Assembly: GCA_015485715.1 (NCBI GenBank)
Contig: WFTA01000030.1
Span: forward strand, 1-10,572
Source: Patescibacteria group bacterium
Lineage (GTDB): Bacteria > Patescibacteriota > Patescibacteriia > WFTA01 > S139-112
Reading direction: 5' to 3'
Length of the DNA stretch: 10,572 nucleotides
Shown here: in pieces, positions 5,533 to 10,572 of the stretch
How the letters are laid out: the number at the start of each line of letters is the position of its first letter
Position numbering within the stretch: position 1 is the stretch's first letter
Position numbers and translations under genes: made by a program
Notes under the pieces: model-generated
Told to the model about the DNA's origin: nothing
The model's database searches: none
What the model saw: only the letters and a program-made list of their open reading frames with translations

Positions 5533-6024
5533 TTAGTATTCCTTAAATTCACTTAATGCTCTATAAACAGCCTGAATGTTATTTATCTTATTACTTGCCC
5601 CCAGCTGCTTGGCTACAATATTCTGGAGTCCAGCCAGTTCAAGTACCACTCTTGCAGCACCCCCAGCTTTAATACCAGTACCTGCTTTTGCCCGCTTTAA
5701 AATAAGTTTTGCTGATTTGAACTTAATATCTACATCATAGGGTATTGATTTATTGTCATCAAGTTTTACTTTCAACATATTTTTTTCAGCTTGTCTAACA
5801 GCCTTAGAAATTGCAATCTGCACATCAATACCTTTGGCAACGCCATATCCAACTCTACCCTGCCTATCTCCTATCACAACGCAAGCTCTAAACCTCATTC
5901 TTTTTCCTCCTTCTGTAACTCTTGTAACACGAGCAAGATCTACCAGCTTTTGCTCGTATTTTTTCTCTTCTTTTTTTACCTCTTTTTCTTTTTTATTATT
6001 TTTGACTGCTACTACCTTTTTCAT
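5533..6024 (-). CDS. rpsE: 30S ribosomal protein S5
   Basis: This 163-residue protein begins with a lysine- and glutamate-rich extension (about 1-24) that is not part of the fold. The N-terminal double-stranded-RNA-binding domain follows, with ARVTRVTEGGKRMRFRACVV and RQGRVGYGVAKG (54-65). The C-terminal domain has GTGIKAGGAARVVLELAG and KQLGASNKINNIQAVYRAL, both typical. S5 helps keep decoding accurate and sits at the mRNA entry side. No Shine-Dalgarno precedes the ATG, which is again in a TAATATG context although the rplR stop is 25 nt away. The gene runs directly into rplO. Confidence 0.97.
   Translation of the reverse strand: MKKVVAVKNNKKEKEVKKEEKKYEQKLVDLARVTRVTEGGKRMRFRACVVIGDRQGRVGYGVAKGIDVQIAISKAVRQAEKNMLKVKLDDNKSIPYDVDIKFKSAKLILKRAKAGTGIKAGGAARVVLELAGLQNIVAKQLGASNKINNIQAVYRALSEFKEY
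5540..5544 (-). promoter_or_regulatory. Ribosome binding site of rplO (decides the start)
   Basis: AAGGA on the minus strand, eight nucleotides before ATG 5531 and inside the last codons of rpsE. It favours this ATG over the in-frame one at 5552. Confidence 0.7.
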
Positions 6025-6049
6025 ATTAAAAACATAAATTATTTATTTA

Positions 6050-6430
6050 TTAAAATTTTAATCCACCCTCCCTGGCTCCATCTGCTACTGCCTTTACTCT
6101 TCCATGAAATTTATACCAGTTTTTATCAAAAACAACCTTTACAATTCCTTTCTTTAAAGCCTTTTCTGCAACTCTTTTTCCTACCTTATGGGCTACTTCT
6201 GTTTTCTTCATATTATGATCTTTTTTTAATTTGCCTTCTTTAATCAATTCCAAATCAGAACAGGAAACCAAAGTCCTGCCTTTTTCATCATCAATTAACT
6301 GAACATAGATATGTTTCAAGCTTCTATACACAGACATTCTGGGACGTGTAAAAGTACCGGATATTTTTGCCCTTACCCGTGCTTTCCTTCTTAATCTTTT
6401 CTCTTTTAGTATTGCTTGTGGATTCCTCAT
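6050..6430 (-). CDS. rplR: 50S ribosomal protein L18
   Basis: This 126-residue 5S rRNA-binding protein belongs to the central protuberance. The basic N-terminus (KRLRRKARVRAKISGT) and the core segments RPRMSVYRSLKHIYVQLIDD, AHKVGKRVAEKAL and the C-terminal ADGAREGGLKF all match L18. A small insertion around residues 61-74 (Lys/Glu-rich) precedes the VGKRVAEKA helix; its length is within what the family shows. It lies between rplF and rpsE as in the standard spc order, 14 nt after rplF. An AAAAGGAG in the last codons of rplF is about 20 nt from the ATG, too far to be a normal ribosome binding site. Confidence 0.96.
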   Translation of the reverse strand: MRNPQAILKEKRLRRKARVRAKISGTFTRPRMSVYRSLKHIYVQLIDDEKGRTLVSCSDLELIKEGKLKKDHNMKKTEVAHKVGKRVAEKALKKGIVKVVFDKNWYKFHGRVKAVADGAREGGLKF

Positions 6431-6444
6431 ATGTTTTTAATTAT

Positions 6445-6984
6445 TTACGCTCCTTTTACTTGTTTAGTTGCTTTTCTAATTATAACCTCATCTTTATATT
6501 TAATACCCTTGCCTTTATAAGGTTCAGGTTTTCTAAATGATCTTATCTTGGCGGCAGTTTGTCCAACCAACTGCTTGTCAATTCCGCTTACAGTGATTAT
6601 ATTCTTATCAACTGTTATATCTATTCCATCAGGGATCTTATACTCAATGGGATGAGAGTAACCCAGATTAAGTATTAATTTTCTTCCCTTCACATCAACT
6701 CTCCAACCTATTCCATTATATTCTAATTCCTTTGTAAATCCGTTAGTAACACCTATAATCATATTGGATATCAGCCTTTGATAAGTACCCCACAAACTTC
6801 TTGCAAATTTTGTATCCTCTTTTGGAATCACCTTTACTTCATTATCTGATATGTCAATACTTACCAAAGGATGCACATCCAAATCAAGACTCCCTTTTGG
6901 CCCCTTAACAACTATTTTTCCATCAGCAACAGTAATTTCAACTCCTGATGGAATGTTTACTGGTTGTTTACCTATTCTTGACAT
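6445..6984 (-). CDS. rplF: 50S ribosomal protein L6
   Basis: This 179-residue protein has two similar alpha-beta domains, about 1-82 and 83-170. The start MSRIGKQPVNIPSGV is diagnostic. The second domain carries the RNA-contacting LNLGYSHPIEY, and the C-terminal signature RKPEPYKGKGIKY is intact, followed by VIIRKATK where many homologues have VRRKAGK. L6 sits near the factor-binding centre at the base of the stalk. Length is normal and no Shine-Dalgarno is obvious. It follows rpsH by 16 nt. Confidence 0.97.
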   Translation of the reverse strand: MSRIGKQPVNIPSGVEITVADGKIVVKGPKGSLDLDVHPLVSIDISDNEVKVIPKEDTKFARSLWGTYQRLISNMIIGVTNGFTKELEYNGIGWRVDVKGRKLILNLGYSHPIEYKIPDGIDITVDKNIITVSGIDKQLVGQTAAKIRSFRKPEPYKGKGIKYKDEVIIRKATKQVKGA

Positions 6985-7000
6985 AAAATTCTTATAAAAA

Positions 7001-7438
7001 TTAATAAACTTCGCAAATATATTCTCCTCCTATACCCTCTTTTCTTGCTTGTTTATTAGTCATAAGACCTTTAGGTGTTGATATTACAGCTATACCTCTA
7101 TCATTTCTGACATAGGGAAGTTCATCTTTTTTAACATATATTCTTCTTCCGGGTTTTGATATTCTGCGTATTGACTTTATCTTTGGTTGACCATGTTCGT
7201 ACTTAATACCTATTTTTATATATTCAAAATTTTTATTTTTTATACCATATTTAACACATTCTTTTCTTGGCAATTTATATGCAGGTACTCTATCAACGTA
7301 TTCAATCCATCCTTCATCTTTCAATAAATTGGCAAGCGCAAATTTAATCTTAGAGTATGGACATATAACATACTCTTTACCCACTGCCTGAGCATTTCTT
7401 ATTCTGGTTAACATATCTGCTATTGGATCTGTATGCAT
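7001..7438 (-). CDS. rpsH: 30S ribosomal protein S8
   Basis: This 145-residue protein binds the central domain of 16S rRNA; in well-studied bacteria it is also the translational repressor of the spc operon. MHTDPIADMLTRIRNA and the C-terminal STPKGLMTNKQARKEGIGGEYICEVY are canonical. It is roughly a dozen residues longer than the common 130-132, with the extra length in the middle (about residues 52-75, rich in Lys, Tyr and Asn), between the two domains. The start is in a TAATATG context 27 nt after rpsZ, with no Shine-Dalgarno. I cannot identify an S8-binding mRNA site from sequence alone. Confidence 0.97.
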   Translation of the reverse strand: MHTDPIADMLTRIRNAQAVGKEYVICPYSKIKFALANLLKDEGWIEYVDRVPAYKLPRKECVKYGIKNKNFEYIKIGIKYEHGQPKIKSIRRISKPGRRIYVKKDELPYVRNDRGIAVISTPKGLMTNKQARKEGIGGEYICEVY

Positions 7439-7465
7439 ATTACACTAATTACTAATAATTAAATA

Positions 7466-7651
7466 TTACCAACTTGATTTTCTAATTCCGGGAATAGCTC
7501 CCTGACTTGCCAATTCTCTAAAACATATTCTACACAAATCAAACTGTCTCATATATCCTCTTCTTCTGCCACATCTCCTGCATCTTCTTACAATACGGGT
7601 AGAATATTTTGGTTTTTTCATTGACTTAGCTATTTGTGCTTTGGTTGCCAT
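7466..7651 (-). CDS. rpsZ: 30S ribosomal protein S14, zinc-binding type Z
   Basis: This short 61-residue S14 carries a Cys4 zinc ribbon: C24, C27, C40 and C43 in the CRRCGRRRGYMRQFDLCRIC region. The C-terminal RELASQGAIPGIRKSSW is the universal S14 ending. The zinc form is about 40 residues shorter than the zinc-independent S14 and needs no partner copy. S14 sits in the 30S head. A strong AAGGAG lies seven nucleotides before the ATG, inside the end of rplE, making this one of the best ribosome binding sites in the window; the ATG follows the rplE stop by one nucleotide. The symbol rpsN is also used. Confidence 0.97.
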   Translation of the reverse strand: MATKAQIAKSMKKPKYSTRIVRRCRRCGRRRGYMRQFDLCRICFRELASQGAIPGIRKSSW

Positions 7652-7652
7652 A

Positions 7653-8198
7653 TTATTTCTCCTTACTTCTAAATGGAAATCCCAACATTTTCAGAAACTC
7701 TAATCCTTCTTCTCTGTTTTTAGCTGTAGTTTTTACTATAACCTCCAATCCATTTATAACATTTACTTTATCAGCTCTTATCTCGGGAAATGCCATAACC
7801 TCTTTAAAACCAATGGTTAGATTGCCCATCTGATCTACTGACCTTTCATGTAAACCTCTAAAATCTCTTACTCTTGGCAGAGATATGTTTATAAGCTTAT
7901 CAACAAAATCATACATCCTTTTACCTCTCAAAGTTACCTTCATGCCAACTATCATACCTTCTCTCAATTTAAAACCAGAAATAGATTTTCTAGCTCTGGT
8001 ATAAACCGGTTTTTGACCACAAATCGCTGTAATATTTTTTTCTATTTCTTCTATTTTATCTTTTTCCTTAAGAAAAGGTCCGAGTCCCACATTTACTACA
8101 ACCTTCTCCAGCTTTGGAAGAGAATAAATATTATCCTTCCCAAGCTTCTCCTTGAGTTTTGGAATAACTTCTTTTGTGTATTTTTCTATCAACTTCAT
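7653..8198 (-). CDS. rplE: 50S ribosomal protein L5
   Basis: This 181-residue 5S rRNA-binding protein of the central protuberance also contacts the P-site tRNA. KLEKVVVNVGLGP (29-41), TRARKSISGFKLREG, VTLRGKRMYDFVDKLI, LPRVRDFRGL and the C-terminal AKNREEGLEFLKMLGFPF are all standard. Length is normal. It follows rplX by nine nucleotides with no visible Shine-Dalgarno, and its last codons contain the ribosome binding site of rpsZ. Confidence 0.97.
   Translation of the reverse strand: MKLIEKYTKEVIPKLKEKLGKDNIYSLPKLEKVVVNVGLGPFLKEKDKIEEIEKNITAICGQKPVYTRARKSISGFKLREGMIVGMKVTLRGKRMYDFVDKLINISLPRVRDFRGLHERSVDQMGNLTIGFKEVMAFPEIRADKVNVINGLEVIVKTTAKNREEGLEFLKMLGFPFRSKEK
7659..7664 (-). promoter_or_regulatory. 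Ribosome binding site of rpsZ
   Basis: AAGGAG, seven nucleotides before the rpsZ ATG and inside the rplE 3' end. It is one of the few near-consensus Shine-Dalgarno sequences in the window; most genes here have none. Confidence 0.75.
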
Positions 8199-8207
8199 AT
8201 ACGAAAA

Positions 8208-8519
8208 CTACTTAAAATTATTATTACATTTTTTGCATTTTCTCATTTTTTCTCTTTTTTTACCTTCAAACCCAACTTTGGTTGGTTTGCTGCAGTTTGG
8301 ACATATCAACATTACATTGGATATATCAATTGGAGCCGGGAACTGTATCCTTTCTCCTTTTTCTCCGGTTCTGCGCGGTTTCCTGTGTTTAAATCTTAAA
8401 TTCAAACCCTCTACTACAACCTTGCCCAATAGGGGCATCACCTGAAGCACTTTTCCTTCTTTTCCTCTGTCTTTACCTCTCATTATCTTCACTTTATCAT
8501 TTTTCTTTATATGATTCAT
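8208..8519 (-). CDS. rplX: 50S ribosomal protein L24 with C-terminal Cys4 motif
   Basis: This 103-residue assembly-initiating large-subunit protein has the KOW motif near the start (KKNDKVKIMRGKDRGKEGKV, residues 5-24). The basic NLRFKHRKP loop and PAPIDISNVMLICP follow. C73, C76, C95 and C98 form a CX2C-X18-CX2C zinc-ribbon-like pair, a form seen in many bacterial L24 proteins. An AAGG five nucleotides before the ATG probably serves as the ribosome binding site; the gene starts 13 nt after rplN. Together with S14 and Adk this makes three Cys4 proteins in the cluster. Confidence 0.96.
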   Translation of the reverse strand: MNHIKKNDKVKIMRGKDRGKEGKVLQVMPLLGKVVVEGLNLRFKHRKPRRTGEKGERIQFPAPIDISNVMLICPNCSKPTKVGFEGKKREKMRKCKKCNNNFK

Positions 8520-8524
8520 ACAAA

Positions 8525-8528
8525 CCTT
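8525..8528 (-). promoter_or_regulatory. Ribosome binding site of rplX
   Basis: AAGG (within AAAAGG), five nucleotides before the ATG at 8519, in the 13-nt gap after rplN. Confidence 0.5.
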
Positions 8529-8532
8529 TTAA

Positions 8533-8904
8533 TTACAATACTTCAGGAGCAAGGGATACAATCTTATTGTACCCTTTTGTTTTTAATTCTCTGGCCACAG
8601 GTCCGAATATTCTGGTTGCCCTCGGTTCTTTGGATTTTTTATCTATTATAACTACTGCATTCTCATCAAATCTAACCGCACTTCCATCTTTTCTTTTTAT
8701 CTCTTTTCTAGTTCTTACAACAACAGCATGAACCACGTCCCCTTTTTTGACAGGCATCCTTGGTGCAGCAACTTTTACAGCGCAGGTAACCATATCTCCA
8801 ACTCTTGCATATCTCTTTTTATATCCACCTAAAACTTTAATCACCTGCACCTTTTTAGCACCTGAATTGTCAGCAACTTTTACCATTGATTGTACCTGTA
8901 GCAT
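8533..8904 (-). CDS. rplN: 50S ribosomal protein L14
   Basis: This 123-residue five-stranded barrel protein sits at the 50S interface and contributes a bridge to the 30S. VADNSGAKKVQVIKVLGG (10-27) is the most conserved signature. KKGDVVHAVVVRTRKEIKRKDGS, FDENAVVIID and the C-terminal ATRIFGPVARELK...KIVSLAPEVL are also canonical. Length is almost exactly that of other bacterial L14 proteins. The start is seven nucleotides after rpsQ with no clear Shine-Dalgarno. Confidence 0.98.
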   Translation of the reverse strand: MLQVQSMVKVADNSGAKKVQVIKVLGGYKKRYARVGDMVTCAVKVAAPRMPVKKGDVVHAVVVRTRKEIKRKDGSAVRFDENAVVIIDKKSKEPRATRIFGPVARELKTKGYNKIVSLAPEVL

Positions 8905-8911
8905 ACACTAT

Positions 8912-9163
8912 TTATTTACTTTCCAATACTATCCATTTTTTATCTTTACTTATTGGTCTTGTCTCAACAAATTTTACATTTTGTCCGACCTTGTACTTAT
9001 TTTCAGGGTCATGTACCTTGTATTTTTTTGATCTAACAATCTTTTTCTTGTACTTTGGATGCGAAATCACCCTGTCAACACGAACAACAATAGTTTTATC
9101 CATCTTATCGGATACCACAATTCCCTGCCATACTTTTTTTATTTTCTGTTTTTTACTATCCAT
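8912..9163 (-). CDS. rpsQ: 30S ribosomal protein S17
   Basis: This 83-residue OB-fold primary binder acts at the 5' domain of 16S rRNA. WQGIVVSDKMDKTIVVRVDR (12-31), HPKYKKKIVRSKKYKVHDP (35-53) and the closing VKFVETRPISKDKKW match the family closely. The gene lies ten nucleotides after rpmC in the usual L16-L29-S17-L14 order, with no Shine-Dalgarno visible. Confidence 0.97.
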   Translation of the reverse strand: MDSKKQKIKKVWQGIVVSDKMDKTIVVRVDRVISHPKYKKKIVRSKKYKVHDPENKYKVGQNVKFVETRPISKDKKWIVLESK

Positions 9164-9173
9164 AATCTAAATA

Positions 9174-9392
9174 TTAATTCTTATTTTCTGAATTATTGTC
9201 TTTGTTTACTTTTCTTTCATTGAGTACAGTCAATATTCTGGCAATATCCTTCCTAACTTTGGACACTTCATGAATCTTTTTCAACTGACCGACAGATAGC
9301 TGAAATCTAAGCTCCCTGAGCTTATCTTTTAACTCATTAAGCAGCTTAGATAACTCTTTTTCCGATTTGTCTCTTAAATCTTTTACATTCAT
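9174..9392 (-). CDS. rpmC: 50S ribosomal protein L29
   Basis: This 72-residue two-helix protein lies at the polypeptide exit, where it helps dock trigger factor and SRP. MNVKDLRDKSEKEL, the LRFQLSVGQLKK turn and KVRKDIARILTVLNER are the family core; the C-terminal KVNKDNNSENKN tail is low-complexity. A frame extending to 9446 would overlap rplP by about 50 nt. I set the start at 9392 because an AAGGA lies eight nucleotides before it and because the family begins there. The ATG follows the rplP stop by one nucleotide. Confidence 0.95.
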   Translation of the reverse strand: MNVKDLRDKSEKELSKLLNELKDKLRELRFQLSVGQLKKIHEVSKVRKDIARILTVLNERKVNKDNNSENKN

Positions 9393-9393
9393 A

Positions 9394-9810
9394 TTAACTT
9401 TCCTTAAATACAACTTTTGTCTTAACTGGTAATTTATAACTTGCAACTTTTAGGGCTTCCTCTGCCAATTTCCTGTCTACTCCACTCATCTCAAACATAA
9501 CAGTCCCTGGCCTTACAACAGCAACATAATGATCAACAGGTCCTTTACCTTTACCCATTCCAACTTCTCCTGATTTTGCTGTTCTAGGCTTGTCAGGAAA
9601 TATCCTAATCCATATTTTACCACCTCTTTTTACATACCTGACCATTGCTCTTCTTGCTGCCTCTATCTGCCGTGATGTTATCCACCCGCCCGTTGTAGCC
9701 TTCAATCCAATAAATCCAAAACTTACCTTATTCTTTCGGGTAGCCACGCTTCCAGATGTTCCTGCCTTTTTTTGCCATTTTCTATGTTTTACTTTTTTGG
9801 GTATCAACAT
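9394..9810 (-). CDS. rplP: 50S ribosomal protein L16
   Basis: This 138-residue protein lies near the peptidyl transferase centre and A-site tRNA elbow. MLIPKKVKHRKWQK opens it; GGWITSRQIEAARRAM (41-56), VKRGGKIWIRIFPDKP (60-75), MGKGKGPVDHYVAVVRPG (85-102) and the AEEALKVASYKLPVKTK end are all typical. The residue before MGKGKG is Gly84, where most bacteria have the arginine that is hydroxylated in E. coli (R81). The start is five nucleotides after rpsC with no Shine-Dalgarno at normal distance. Confidence 0.97.
   Translation of the reverse strand: MLIPKKVKHRKWQKKAGTSGSVATRKNKVSFGFIGLKATTGGWITSRQIEAARRAMVRYVKRGGKIWIRIFPDKPRTAKSGEVGMGKGKGPVDHYVAVVRPGTVMFEMSGVDRKLAEEALKVASYKLPVKTKVVFKES
9401..9405 (-). 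promoter_or_regulatory. Ribosome binding site of rpmC (decides the start)
   Basis: AAGGA, eight nucleotides before ATG 9392 and inside the last codons of rplP. It has the same spacing as at rplO and supports the short L29 over the frame extending to 9446. Confidence 0.7.
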
Positions 9811-9815
9811 ATAAT

Positions 9816-10502
9816 TTACTTATTATTTTCCTTGTTGCTATTATTTTCTTTTTTATCTCCAAAAATATCACCTTTGTAGATCCATACTTTAACACCTACT
9901 ACACCATAAGTAGTAAATGCAGCAGCTCTACTGTAATCTATATCTGATCTTATAGTCTGTAGAGGCACTCTACCTGCCTGTACTCTTTCCTTTCTGGCAA
10001 TTTCTATACCATCGAGTCTTCCCTTTACTTCAATCTTGGCTCCTTTAGCACCAGCATTCATAATCTGATCTAATGCTCTTTTAATAGCCCTCCTGTAAGG
10101 TATTCTTTTCTCCAAATCAAGAGCAATATTAAGAGCCATTACTCCAGCAGAAAGTTGCGGTTTTTTAATTTCTCTAATACTTATTTGAACGGTTTTATTT
10201 TTTTCTGTATTTAAATACTTTTTAATCATTTCTTTCTTAAGTTCTTCTGCTCCAGCCCCTCCTCTTCCAATAATCAGTCCCGGTTTAGAGGTGTAAATAT
10301 GTATAATCACCTTATCTGATGTTCTTTCTATTTCTATTTTCTCCAATCCTGCATCTCTTAGTTTTTTCTTTAAATAACTTTTTATTAAAATATCTTGATG
10401 GAGATACTCTTTATAAGCATTCTTGTTGCTGACAAACCATTGAGATCTCCATCCCTTGGTATTTGGTATTCTAAAAATTATTGGATTAACCTTTTGTCCC
10501 AT
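9816..10502 (-). CDS. rpsC: 30S ribosomal protein S3
   Basis: This 228-residue protein at the mRNA entry tunnel has the start MGQKVNPIIFRI. A KH type 2 domain follows, with the KPGLIIGRGGAGAEELKK loop (73-90). The C-terminal domain runs from about residue 108, with LSAGVMALNIALDLEKRIPYRR, AKGAKIEVKGRLDGIEIARKE and VGVKVWIYKGDIF. The last ten residues are an Asn/Lys/Glu low-complexity tail. The ATG follows the rplV stop by one nucleotide (TAG-T-ATG); a weak GAAGAG lies just upstream. Confidence 0.97.
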   Translation of the reverse strand: MGQKVNPIIFRIPNTKGWRSQWFVSNKNAYKEYLHQDILIKSYLKKKLRDAGLEKIEIERTSDKVIIHIYTSKPGLIIGRGGAGAEELKKEMIKKYLNTEKNKTVQISIREIKKPQLSAGVMALNIALDLEKRIPYRRAIKRALDQIMNAGAKGAKIEVKGRLDGIEIARKERVQAGRVPLQTIRSDIDYSRAAAFTTYGVVGVKVWIYKGDIFGDKKENNSNKENNK

Positions 10503-10503
10503 A

Positions 10504-10572
10504 CTACTCTTCTATCTTGGCTTTAGAGCCAGATTTTACTTCTTTCTTGTTTTTTACACTATCACTATCATC
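10504..10572 (-). CDS. rplV: 50S ribosomal protein L22, C-terminal tail only (partial)
   Basis: Only the last 22 codons are in the window, ending at TAG (10504-10506). The frame is open to the right edge and reads a hydrophilic Asp/Ser/Lys-rich tail starting DDSDSVKNKK and ending SKAKIEE. The other two minus frames are closed by stops. L22 is assigned by position: rplV directly precedes rpsC in the S10 operon, and L22 proteins often end in charged low-complexity extensions. The tail itself has no family motif, so the identity rests on context. Confidence 0.65.
   Translation of the reverse strand, partial: DDSDSVKNKKEVKSGSKAKIEE

Noticed and set aside
5532..5552. Longer L15 start seven residues upstream
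   Set aside because: It overlaps rpsE, and the ATG at 5531 has AAGGA at eight nucleotides and the canonical L15 N-terminus.
5753..6243. Long plus-strand open frames opposite rpsE and rplR (up to 150 codons)
   Set aside because: They are antisense to clearly conserved ribosomal protein genes, are rich in Phe/Ser/Leu as expected from the complement of Lys/Glu-rich AT-biased codons, and show no domain.
8013..9170. Plus-strand open frames opposite rplE, rplX, rplN and rpsQ
   Set aside because: Same reason: antisense shadows of conserved genes with no recognisable protein features or start signals.
9393..9446. Longer L29 with 18 extra N-terminal residues
   Set aside because: The extension lies within rplP, while the internal ATG has a good Shine-Dalgarno and matches the family start.
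423..10572. A novel defence, toxin-antitoxin or other accessory system
   Set aside because: Every gene in this part is a core housekeeping or widespread envelope family packed into one operon; no unexplained gene is left over.

Overview
The window is a compact, AT-rich, entirely co-directional block of housekeeping genes on the minus strand. It is the 3' part of an S10-type ribosomal protein operon running into the spc operon. In transcription order (right to left) it reads: rplV (last 22 codons only), rpsC, rplP, rpmC, rpsQ, rplN, rplX, rplE, rpsZ (zinc-type S14), rpsH, rplF, rplR, rpsE, rplO, secY, adk, map, then ruvX, a WecA/MraY-type glycan-1-phosphate transferase and a membrane-anchored DUF192 protein. 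From the right edge to position 423 no gap between genes exceeds about 27 nt, and several neighbours overlap or are separated by one nucleotide.

The likely source is a Candidate Phyla Radiation (Patescibacteria) bacterium or a similarly reduced, AT-rich lineage. The support is: rpmD (L30) is absent between rpsE and rplO, with a 1-nt gap; zinc-binding forms of S14, L24 and Adk are present; Shine-Dalgarno sequences are sparse; the WecA-like enzyme carries a KLSDGLDGL / FLGESS motif variant; and intergenic DNA holds short degenerate AT-rich repeats. This is inference, because L30 is also missing from some other phyla. TGA ends both map and ruvX at the expected places, so the code appears standard and the Gracilibacteria/SR1 recoding is unlikely.

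Layout: 10504-10572 is the end of rplV. 5121-10502 holds fourteen complete ribosomal protein genes. 2410-5119 holds secY, adk and map, the usual export, nucleotide and N-terminal processing tail of the spc operon. 423-2383 holds ruvX (RNase H-fold nuclease/rRNA maturation), a polyprenyl-phosphate sugar-phosphate transferase (cell envelope) and the DUF192 protein, in the place where infA-rpmJ-rpsM-rpsK-rpsD-rpoA-rplQ would often follow. 117-422 has no gene; it contains a family of ATTGAAAATTGG-like repeats in both orientations, degenerate 7-nt repeats, a possible hairpin at the end of the operon and one perfect DnaA-box 9-mer. 3-116, on the opposite strand, is the C-terminal end of an rve/DDE-type transposase cut by the window edge.

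Most of the window is ordinary core genome. I see no convincing undescribed system. The points worth a second look are the operon break after map, the repeats and insertion sequence at the operon's end, a recurrent TAATATG start context, and residue changes at usually conserved sites in Adk, L16, RuvX and the sugar-phosphate transferase.
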